A stretch of DNA of 7,924 nt. It comes from Bacillota bacterium. Its GTDB lineage: Bacteria > Bacillota > Clostridia > Christensenellales > QAND01. Numbering within the stretch: position 1 is the first letter of the stretch; every line of letters begins with the position of its first letter. Location of the stretch: NCBI GenBank assembly GCA_019415425.1, contig DXZF01000186.1, forward strand, positions 1 to 7,924, read 5' to 3'. A model generated the notes under the pieces. It was not told the DNA's origin, did no database searches, and saw only the letters and a list, made by a program, of their open reading frames with translations. Below, in pieces: positions 1 through 5,556 of the stretch. Position numbers and translations under genes: made by a program.

Positions 1-464
1 GAGGGGGTGTTCATCTCCACCATGCTGTACGTCTGGGAGAGCTCGATGAAGTCCAGCACATCGGCATTGGCAATGCTGCGGGCCAGTCGGATGCCCATAT
101 CCCGTTCCGGGAAGATGATGCGGTCGGCGCCCAGGCGCGACAGAATTTTGGCGTTGAGCGCATTGGTCACCTTGCACACCACCGTGTGTACGCCCATCTC
201 CTTGAGGAGCATGGTGGCAATAATGCTCGCCTGTACGTTCCCGCCGATACTGACCACGACCACGTCGAAATTGCGCAGGCCCAGCGCGGTGAGCGCCGCC
301 TCGTCTTTGATGTCGGCCTGCACACAGTTGGTCAGGCACGTGGACATCTCCTCGACAATGGCGGCGTCGCTGTCCACGCCCAGCACATCGTGCCCCAGCT
401 CTGCCAGCGTACGCGCCAACGAGCGTCCAAAGCGCCCCAGACCCAAGACTGCAATCTGTTTCAT
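1..464 (-). CDS. ktrA: KtrA/TrkA-family potassium uptake regulatory subunit (partial, C-terminus off window)
   Basis: This is the cytosolic gating subunit of a Ktr K+ transporter. It binds nucleotide in an N-terminal RCK (Rossmann) domain and controls the membrane subunit KtrB. The visible 154 codons start at ATG 464 and run off the window at position 1. The dinucleotide/ATP-binding glycine motif GLGRFG is at residues 8-13, and the acidic residue ending strand 2 is D31 in GVDSD. Further RCK signatures follow: a VVVSIGGNVQASI stretch and GADRIIFPERDMG, close to my memory of Bacillus subtilis KtrA. The RCK_C domain, which binds c-di-AMP in some homologues, would lie beyond the edge. The start is supported by AAAGGAG at 473-479, 8 bases upstream, which overlaps the ktrB stop. 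The gap to ktrB is 13 bases, so the two are very likely co-transcribed. Confidence 0.93.
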   Translation of the reverse strand, partial: MKQIAVLGLGRFGRSLARTLAELGHDVLGVDSDAAIVEEMSTCLTNCVQADIKDEAALTALGLRNFDVVVVSIGGNVQASIIATMLLKEMGVHTVVCKVTNALNAKILSRLGADRIIFPERDMGIRLARSIANADVLDFIELSQTYSMVEMNTP

Positions 465-477
465 TGTCTTCGCTCCT

Positions 478-1842
478 TTATCCTACCATCAAGCGCCTTT
501 CGGGATAACGGATCAGATCCTCACCCGGCTTTTTGCGCGAAAGTGCCATGGAAAGCGTCAGCGGTCCCACGCGCCCGCAGAACATCAACACGATCAGCAC
601 CAGTTTGGAGATGGGGTGCAGCGAGGGCGTAATGCCGAACGAGAGCCCCACTGTGCCAAAGGCGGAAAACGCTTCAAACAGCACGGATTCCAGCGTCAGG
701 TGCGGTTCCACCATGCAGATGATGAACGTGGCCGTCATGACCAACGCCGCGCCCAATACGGCAATGGCCGCCGCCCTGCGGATGACCTCGCGCGCCAGGC
801 GCCATTTTCCAATGTTGACATCTTCGCGGCCGCGAACGACCGCAACGGTTGCAAGGACAATGCACGCAAAACTGGTCACCTTGATACCGCCGCCCGTAGA
901 GGCCGGCGATGCGCCGATGAACATCAGCAGCATGGTCAACAATTTGCTGCCGCCCGTCATGCTGGCCTGGTCGATGGTATTGGCACCGGCCGTACGCGGC
1001 GTTGTGGATTGAAACGCGCTGGCCAGCACCTTGCCTCCCACCGGCAGTTCCTGCATGGTATTCGGGTTGTTCCACTCCATCACCAAAAATGCCAGCGTGC
1101 CAAAGAGCAACAGCCCGGACGTCATCACGATGACCGTACGCGCGTGCAGGCTCAGCGCCCGCCACTTGTGCTTTTGTACCACTTCACGGACAACGGAAAA
1201 ACCAAGGCCACCCAGGACGATCAGCCCGATCACCGTCAGGTTCATCAGCGGATCGGAGACATAGCCGGTCAGCGACTGGTAATTCCCTACCGGGTCGATA
1301 CCGGCATTGCAAAACATGGAGACGGCCAGGAAAATGCTGTTGAAGATGCCCCGTCCCCATCCATAGACGGGCACAAAGCGGATGGCAACCAGTGCGGCGC
1401 CAATGCCCTCGATGATCAATGTGATCGAGATCGCAGCGATCATCAGCCGTACCAGGCCCGACATGGAATCGGAGTTGAGGGATTCTTGAATCACCATGCG
1501 TTCACGCAGCGTAATGCGCTTGCGCATGGCCAGGAAAAACAGCGTGGCGACGGCCATAAACCCAAGTCCGCCGATCTGGATGAGTAGCATGATCACCGTC
1601 AGGCCAAACAGAGAAAACGTGGTACCGGTATCCACGACGACCAATCCCGTCACGCACGTAGAAGTGGTGGCGGTGAACAGGGCGTCTAGCACGCCGATGC
1701 TCTCGCGGTTGACGGTGGCAATCGGCAGTGTCAACAAAATGGTGCCCGTCACAATGACAAGGAAAAAACCCAGCACCACTTTTTGCCCGGGCTTCAGGCG
1801 CTTAAAAAAGGATTGAACACGTGATTTTTGCGAGCGCTCCAA
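478..1842 (-). CDS. ktrB: KtrB/TrkH-family potassium transporter, membrane subunit
   Basis: This is the ion-conducting subunit of a Ktr/Trk K+ uptake system in the cytoplasmic membrane, 454 residues, close to the usual size of KtrB. The protein shows the fourfold membrane-P loop-membrane plan. Filter loops are visible at STCVTGLV (61-68), CNAGI (178-182), TPRTAGAN (281-288) and FGTVGLSFG (395-403), each with the expected filter glycine (G66, G181, G286, G399). The short basic N-terminus and lack of the two extra TrkH N-terminal helices favour KtrB over TrkH. The start is TTG at 1842: a GAGGTG ribosome site (1850-1855) sits 7 bases upstream, and an in-frame TGA at 1858-1860 rules out an earlier start. 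The nearby ATG (1859-1861) is in another frame. ktrA follows directly. Na+ dependence, usual for Ktr systems, cannot be read from the sequence. Confidence 0.95.
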   Translation of the reverse strand: MERSQKSRVQSFFKRLKPGQKVVLGFFLVIVTGTILLTLPIATVNRESIGVLDALFTATTSTCVTGLVVVDTGTTFSLFGLTVIMLLIQIGGLGFMAVATLFFLAMRKRITLRERMVIQESLNSDSMSGLVRLMIAAISITLIIEGIGAALVAIRFVPVYGWGRGIFNSIFLAVSMFCNAGIDPVGNYQSLTGYVSDPLMNLTVIGLIVLGGLGFSVVREVVQKHKWRALSLHARTVIVMTSGLLLFGTLAFLVMEWNNPNTMQELPVGGKVLASAFQSTTPRTAGANTIDQASMTGGSKLLTMLLMFIGASPASTGGGIKVTSFACIVLATVAVVRGREDVNIGKWRLAREVIRRAAAIAVLGAALVMTATFIICMVEPHLTLESVLFEAFSAFGTVGLSFGITPSLHPISKLVLIVLMFCGRVGPLTLSMALSRKKPGEDLIRYPERRLMVG

Positions 1843-1878
1843 CGCTTGGCACCTCGATCATGGGCAGAATGAAGGTAT

Positions 1879-1884
1879 AAAAAA
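1879..1884 (-). terminator. T-run at the 3' end of the SRP RNA, possible weak terminator
   Basis: Six consecutive T residues on the minus strand directly follow the 3' strand of helix 1 (GCGCGACA). The matching helix strand lies about 260 bases upstream, so this is not a classical local hairpin terminator. A weak local stem (GCACC with GGTGC) ends 6 bases before the T-run. Termination here may therefore be incomplete, with read-through into ktrB 36 bases further on. Confidence 0.4.
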
Positions 1885-2152
1885 TGTCGCGCACCTCTTG
1901 TTGACAAGCGATGCCTGGTGCTATAAGGGCAGGTGACTCCGGCTCGGCATCCTCGCGGCACACGCCGGATTCCGCTTAATGCTGCTCCCGTCAAGGCCTG
2001 ACATGGTTCACGGGCCGACATTGCACGAGACCCAGCCTTCGACGTCCCTTGTCCTTACGCGTTTCAAGCGCCACAAGCCGAAAAGAGGAATCCGGCCCTG
2101 CTAAAGCGGATTTCAGGTACAGGGCACCGCTAACTCCCCGCTTGGCGCGACA
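1885..2152 (-). ncRNA. ffs: Signal recognition particle RNA, large Bacillota type with Alu domain
   Basis: This is the RNA core of the signal recognition particle, which with Ffh targets nascent membrane and secreted proteins to the translocon. Reading the minus strand, the 5' third (about 2142-2085) closely matches the Alu domain of B. subtilis scRNA as I remember it, including AAGCGGGGAG, GCGGTGCCCTGTACCTG and TAGCAGGGC. The S-domain tip (about 2014-1977) carries GAACCATGTCAGG and AGCAGCATTAAG, the most conserved part of all SRP RNAs. The two ends pair as helix 1: TGTCGCGC (2152-2145) is perfectly complementary to GCGCGACA (1892-1885), giving an RNA of about 268 bases, the normal length for this type. 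Six T residues (1884-1879) follow. The tip loop is UGAC rather than GGAA. The exact mature ends are inferred; a short 5' leader from about 2172 is likely trimmed. Confidence 0.95.
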
Positions 2153-2178
2153 AATCCATCAACCATTCTTGTGGGGGT

Positions 2179-2207
2179 AGCATATCATTCCCCCCGTCAT
2201 TCGTCAA
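2179..2207 (-). promoter_or_regulatory. Sigma-A-type promoter of the SRP RNA gene
   Basis: On the minus strand a TTGACG -35 box (2207-2202) and a TATGCT -10 box (2184-2179) are separated by exactly 17 bases. Transcription would start near 2172, about 20 bases before the predicted mature 5' end, so a leader is probably removed. The stretch between the -10 box and the start site is C-rich (ACCCCCA). The promoter begins about 30 bases past the nitroreductase stop codon. Confidence 0.8.
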
Positions 2208-2237
2208 TGATTCTGGTGTTAAGACTTTGTGAAGGAA

Positions 2238-2774
2238 TTACTCTGAAATCGGGTTGCCCCAGCCGTTTTCAAAGGCAATGCCGCCAATCGGCCTCCGCGG
2301 CCGTGCCTGCACCGTCTCGTCCGGCACGCCCAGTGGCGAGAGCGCCACCACCCGCCAGTTGTACGGCACGCCCAGCAGCGCTTTGACGGGTGCTTCGGGA
2401 AATGCGCCGATCCAGCACGTGCCAAGGCCCAGTTGTGTGGCGGCGAGCATGGCCTGTTGCATGGTAATGCCGGCATCCACCATGTAGTACGGCTTCCCTT
2501 CGCGGTTGCCGCTCTTTTCCGGATCCATGCACAGCGCGAGGAAATACGTGGCGTTTTCGTACGCGTTGCGCGAAGGGTTGAACCGGCACGCCTCGCCCAG
2601 CTTCTCAATCAGCGCACGGTCTGAGAGCACAATGTACTGCCATGGCTGCCCGTTTTTCCACGATGGCGCCAATTGCGCCGCACGCAACACCGTGTACAGC
2701 TGTTCCCTTGTGACCTCCCGGTTCTGGTATTGGCGGATAGAGCGCCGTTGTTCCATCGTCTGCATACAATCCAT
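2238..2774 (-). CDS. Nitroreductase-family FMN oxidoreductase
   Basis: This is a small soluble flavoprotein of the nitroreductase superfamily (178 residues, usual range about 170-200). Members use FMN and NAD(P)H to reduce nitro compounds, quinones or other substrates; the natural substrate cannot be told from sequence. Evidence in order: the N-terminal FMN phosphate-binding motif RRSIRQY (residues 10-16), APSWKNGQPWQ (36-46), the central GITMQQAMLAATQLGLGTCWIG helix and strand region (about 102-123), and the C-terminal PRRPIGGI basic motif (159-166). I chose ATG 2774 because GAGGTG (2781-2786) lies 6 bases upstream. A GTG at 2783 would add three residues. The gene is single, divergent from the lipoprotein gene and followed by the SRP RNA promoter, with no clear terminator between. 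Confidence 0.9.
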   Translation of the reverse strand: MDCMQTMEQRRSIRQYQNREVTREQLYTVLRAAQLAPSWKNGQPWQYIVLSDRALIEKLGEACRFNPSRNAYENATYFLALCMDPEKSGNREGKPYYMVDAGITMQQAMLAATQLGLGTCWIGAFPEAPVKALLGVPYNWRVVALSPLGVPDETVQARPRRPIGGIAFENGWGNPISE

Positions 2775-2805
2775 GGCAAACACCTCACACCTTTATCTTT
2801 GGTCT

Positions 2806-2836
2806 ATTGTACCACATTTGCCCGTGCTCTTTACAA
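2806..2836 (-). promoter_or_regulatory. Promoter of the nitroreductase gene (extended -10)
   Basis: On the minus strand TACAAT (2811-2806) is preceded by TGG, forming an extended -10 element. A possible -35, TTGTAA (2836-2831), sits 19 bases upstream, which is longer than ideal, so the extended -10 probably matters most. The start site would fall near 2799, about 25 bases before the ATG. Confidence 0.55.
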
Positions 2837-2858
2837 TTTGCTTACAACCTGCAGCAAC

Positions 2859-2870
2859 TTTGCGCGCAAA
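2859..2870. promoter_or_regulatory. 12-base perfect palindrome, candidate operator
   Basis: TTTGCGCGCAAA is a perfect palindrome lying where the -35 region of the lipoprotein promoter should be, between the two divergent promoters. A repressor or activator site is a reasonable guess, but no protein is known to bind it and the arms are short. Confidence 0.3.
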
Positions 2871-2884
2871 CGCAGATAGAATTG

Positions 2885-2893
2885 TGGTATAAT
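2885..2893 (+). promoter_or_regulatory. Promoter of the lipoprotein gene (extended -10)
   Basis: A perfect TATAAT (2888-2893) is preceded by TGG, giving a full extended -10 element. No good -35 box is seen at 16-18 bases; that position is occupied by a palindrome. Transcription would begin near 2900, leaving a leader of about 23 bases that contains the ribosome site. Confidence 0.7.
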
Positions 2894-2922
2894 AGCACAC
2901 GTGACAGAAAGGGGAGTCATTG

Positions 2923-3357
2923 ATGAAAAAACGTGTGCTCACGCTTTTGACCATGGCTTTGATCGTTTTGATGGCGCTGACCGGCTGCAGCAAGGGTCCC
3001 AAACTCCAGACCGATCTGGGATCGTTCACGGTCATTCACGCTTCGCTGATGGATACCTACCACACCATGAACGCCAAGAGCGGCGAAAAGCTGCTGGTCG
3101 TGCGCATGGAGGCGGACGACGACTTTGACGAGACGCGCTTTAAGAGCTACTTCAGCGCAGAGGACGGTTCCAGCTCTGCCAAGGTGCAGCTGGACGGCGT
3201 GGAGTATGCCTGCGTGGCCGTGGCCTATCAGGGAAAGGCTTCAGACAAAGACGTGGAATACGTATTGGTCTTCCAGGTGCCCAGCAGCACGGCGGCGACT
3301 TCCTTCCAATTGCAAGCGCCTTCTCAGGCAGCCATCACGGTGGAAATCGCACAATAA
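2923..3357 (+). CDS. Small secreted lipoprotein of unknown function, DUF4352-like
   Basis: I do not recognise a specific gene. The 144-residue product begins with a lipoprotein signal peptide: basic KKR, a hydrophobic stretch (about 5-18) and lipobox L19-T20-G21-C22, so the mature protein (about 123 residues) should be anchored by Cys22 outside the cytoplasmic membrane. The mature part is small and probably all beta: a strand with TVIHASLMDTY, then EKLLVVRMEA, VEYVLVFQVPSS and a final ITVEIAQ. This order recalls the immunoglobulin-like DUF4352 family found in many Bacillota lipoproteins; that assignment is tentative. The start is ATG 2923, with AAGGGGAG (2909-2916) 6 bases upstream; a TTG directly before it is in frame but less likely. 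It has its own promoter and terminator, so it is a single-gene unit. Confidence 0.85.
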   Translation: MKKRVLTLLTMALIVLMALTGCSKGPKLQTDLGSFTVIHASLMDTYHTMNAKSGEKLLVVRMEADDDFDETRFKSYFSAEDGSSSAKVQLDGVEYACVAVAYQGKASDKDVEYVLVFQVPSSTAATSFQLQAPSQAAITVEIAQ

Positions 3358-3389
3358 CCGGGATTTTCCCCGCCACATTGCAAAACCGG

Positions 3390-3420
3390 CAGCGCCCGTG
3401 CACACGCGGCGCTGTTTTTT
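3390..3420 (+). terminator. Intrinsic terminator of the lipoprotein gene
   Basis: CAGCGCC (3390-3396) pairs perfectly with GGCGCTG (3408-3414), followed at once by six T residues (3415-3420). It lies 33 bases after the lipoprotein stop codon on the plus strand. Confidence 0.85.
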
Positions 3421-3469
3421 GCGCTGTGGCACGCGCTCCTTTTCTCATCTACATACAAAAACGGCACAC

Positions 3470-3499
3470 AAAAAGCGATCGGCATACGCCGACCGCTTT
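3470..3499 (-). terminator. Intrinsic terminator of the V-ATPase operon
   Basis: On the minus strand AAAGCGGTCGGC (3499-3488) pairs over 12 positions, with one G-U pair, with GCCGATCGCTTT (3483-3472) around a four-base loop GTAT. The stem runs into five T residues (3474-3470). It begins 24 bases after the atpD stop, showing that atpD is the last gene of the operon. Confidence 0.88.
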
Positions 3500-3522
3500 G
3501 CTCTATTCACTGTGCTGCGGCA

Positions 3523-4161
3523 CTACGCATCGCGTGCAGCGAGCATGTCTTTGGTCTTCATCAATCGCGTCAGGTTCCCGCGCTCATTTTCGTCCAATTT
3601 CATGCTGATGGTGCGGATATCCGCTTCCATCTGCGGAATCAGCACGTATTCCAGCGCATTGACGCGCCTGCGCGTCTTTTCGATCTCGTCCGCCAGCATA
3701 TTGCAGGCCTTTTCGGCTTCGGCCAGCTTCAACAGTTCGGGCAGCAGATCGGCCAGCGTCGAAATCGCGCCGTCCAACTCGGCCGAGGTAAACGCAAAGC
3801 CGTACGGCGTGCCGCCATCCGTTGTGGCAATGGACTGCACCTGGATGGCGGGGACCGCCACGCTCATGATGTTGCGACTGCCCAGCTTGAGCTCGACCTG
3901 CCGGGCCGGCACCATCAGCGCCTGTTCCATGGCCTCTTCGCTCATCACAGCGCGCGCCAGCATGAAATCGTACAGCGCCTGCGAAAGCTGCGCCTCCACC
4001 CGTTCGCGCAGCGCCTTGTTTTCCCTGGCCAGCGCTACAAAGCGGCGCACCATCTCATCGCGCTTATCCTTGAGCAACTTGTGCCCACGCACGGCCGTCG
4101 CAAGCCGTTTTTTCAGCCGCGACAGCTCCATCCGCGTGGGGTTTACCTTGCGTGATGCCAT
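3523..4161 (-). CDS. atpD: V-type ATP synthase/ATPase subunit D (rotor shaft)
   Basis: Subunit D is the central shaft that turns inside the A3B3 head and passes torque between ATP chemistry and the membrane ring. The 212-residue length fits the family (about 210-225). The N-terminus carries the family signature VNPTRMELSRLKKRL (residues 6-20) followed by GHKLLKDKRDEM, and both ends (about 10-75 and 145-205) are rich in charged heptad-like helices that form the antiparallel coiled coil. The middle includes TPYGFAFTSAELDGAI. ATG 4161 lies 3 bases after the atpB stop, and its ribosome site (GAGGGTGAG) is within the atpB end, so translation is probably coupled. It is the last gene before the operon terminator. 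The name follows V-type usage and should not be confused with F-type AtpD (beta). Confidence 0.96.
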   Translation of the reverse strand: MASRKVNPTRMELSRLKKRLATAVRGHKLLKDKRDEMVRRFVALARENKALRERVEAQLSQALYDFMLARAVMSEEAMEQALMVPARQVELKLGSRNIMSVAVPAIQVQSIATTDGGTPYGFAFTSAELDGAISTLADLLPELLKLAEAEKACNMLADEIEKTRRRVNALEYVLIPQMEADIRTISMKLDENERGNLTRLMKTKDMLAARDA

Positions 4162-4164
4162 GCT

Positions 4165-5556
4165 CTACTCACCCTCTTCGCCGGCAAAGCCAGGGTAGTA
4201 CTTGTCGATGTATTCCTGCCGGATGCGGCGCAGCTCGCTTGCCGGCAACAGGCTGAGCAGCTGCCAGCCCAAATCCAGCGTCTCCTCGATGGTGCGGTTG
4301 GTCTCAAACCCCTGGTTGACATACTGCTTCTCGAATTCATCGGCAAATTTGGCATACAGCTTATCCATCGGCGACAGCGCTGCATCGCCCAGGATCACCG
4401 CCAGCTCGCTGGCCTCCTGGCCACGCGCGTAGGCGGCAAACAGCTGGTTCATGGTGTCGGCATGGTCCTCGCGCGTCTTGCCCTTGCCAATGCCCTTGTC
4501 CTTTAAGCGCGAGAGCGACGGCAGCACGTCGATGGGAGGCGTGATGCCCTTGTGATTGAGCTCGCGCGAAAGGATGATCTGCCCTTCGGTGATATAGCCC
4601 GTCAAGTCGGGAATGGGATGCGTCTTGTCGTCCTCCGGCATAGAGAGGATGGGGATCTGCGTGATGCTGCCCGCCTTGCCGCGAATGCGGCCGGCCCGCT
4701 CGTACATGCTCGCAAGGTCGGTGTACAGGTATCCGGGATACCCGCGGCGGCCCGGCACCTCCTTGCGCGCAGCCGACACTTCGCGCAGCGCCTCTGCGTA
4801 GTTGGTCATATCGGTCATGATCACCAATACGTGCATGTCGAGGTCAAAGGCGAGGTATTCGGCCGCCGTCAGCGCCATGCGCGGCGTGTTGATGCGCTCG
4901 ATGGCGGGGTCGTTGGCCAGGTTCACAAACAGCACCGTGCGGTCGATTGCGCCGGTCCGGTTGAAGTCGGAAATGAAGAAATCCGCCTCTTCAAACGTGA
5001 TGCCGATCGCCGCAAAGACCACGGCAAATTTGGCGTCGCTGCCCAGCACGCGCGCCTGGCGCGCGATCTGTGCGGCAAGGTCTGCATGCGGCATGCCGGA
5101 ACCGGAGAACACCGGCAGTTTCTGCCCACGTACCAACGTGTTCAACCCGTCGATGGCGCTGATGCCGGTCTGGATGAACTCATCCGGGTAATCGCGCGCA
5201 GCGGGATTGATCGGCGTGCCGTTGATGTTCATGCGCTTTTCCGCAATGATCGCGGGGCCGCCATCCTTGGGGCGGCCAAAGCCGTCAAACACGCGGCCCA
5301 GGATATCGGGCGACACCGCCAATTCCACCCCGTGGCCCAAAAACCGCGCTTTGCTCTCGGAGATCTTGAGGCCTTGCGAGCCCTCAAACAGCTGCACCAG
5401 GGCACGATCGCCGTCGATCTCCAGCACGCGCCCGTTGCGGATCTCTCCATTTGGCTGCTCGATCTCCACCAGTTCGTCGTATTTGACGCCCTCTACGCCC
5501 GTCACGGTCATCAGCGGGCCAACCACTTCGCGGATGGTGCGGTACTCCTTTCGCAT
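4165..5556 (-). CDS. atpB: V-type ATP synthase/ATPase subunit B (non-catalytic head subunit)
   Basis: Subunit B alternates with A in the A3B3 hexamer and completes the catalytic sites without hydrolysing ATP itself. The product has 463 residues, typical for the family. The P-loop position holds [13 protein letters not shown] (151-163), the altered form that marks B subunits, in place of a true Walker A motif. Other signatures are [26 protein letters not shown] residues around 245-266, [16 protein letters not shown] (274-289) and LPSLSRL (345-351), where R350 corresponds by position to the arginine finger described in Thermus B. The C-terminal helical domain starts near 365. ATG 5556 overlaps the atpA stop by one base (TGATG), and GGAGGG lies about 8 bases upstream inside atpA, which implies translational coupling. 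No key residue is missing. Confidence 0.97.
   Translation of the reverse strand: MRKEYRTIREVVGPLMTVTGVEGVKYDELVEIEQPNGEIRNGRVLEIDGDRALVQLFEGSQGLKISESKARFLGHGVELAVSPDILGRVFDGFGRPKDGGPAIIAEKRMNINGTPINPAARDYPDEFIQTGISAIDGLNTLVRGQKLPVFSGSGMPHADLAAQIARQARVLGSDAKFAVVFAAIGITFEEADFFISDFNRTGAIDRTVLFVNLANDPAIERINTPRMALTAAEYLAFDLDMHVLVIMTDMTNYAEALREVSAARKEVPGRRGYPGYLYTDLASMYERAGRIRGKAGSITQIPILSMPEDDKTHPIPDLTGYITEGQIILSRELNHKGITPPIDVLPSLSRLKDKGIGKGKTREDHADTMNQLFAAYARGQEASELAVILGDAALSPMDKLYAKFADEFEKQYVNQGFETNRTIEETLDLGWQLLSLLPASELRRIRQEYIDKYYPGFAGEEGE

Noticed and set aside
7..1587. Long plus-strand open frame (526 codons) opposite ktrA and ktrB
   Set aside because: It lies antisense to two well-identified genes, crosses their junction, has no family-like sequence and is His/Arg/Gln-rich in the way antisense frames of GC-rich genes are.
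1859..1861. ATG just upstream of ktrB as an alternative start
   Set aside because: It is in a different frame from KtrB and lies upstream of the ribosome site; the ktrB frame has a TGA at 1858-1860.
1901..1927. Plus-strand promoter look-alike TTGACA - 15 bases - TATAAG with an extended TG
   Set aside because: It lies inside the SRP RNA gene on the opposite strand, has a short spacer and leads to no plus-strand gene; the bases are explained by SRP RNA structure. An antisense transcript cannot be fully excluded.
1794..2021. Minus-strand 75-codon frame overlapping the SRP RNA and the ktrB start
   Set aside because: Most of it is the conserved 3' half of the SRP RNA, which explains the sequence without any protein.
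3125..4198. Plus-strand open frame spanning the lipoprotein end, both terminators and antisense atpD
   Set aside because: It runs through two strong terminators and overlaps real genes on both strands; its low-complexity Ser/Arg composition is not protein-like.
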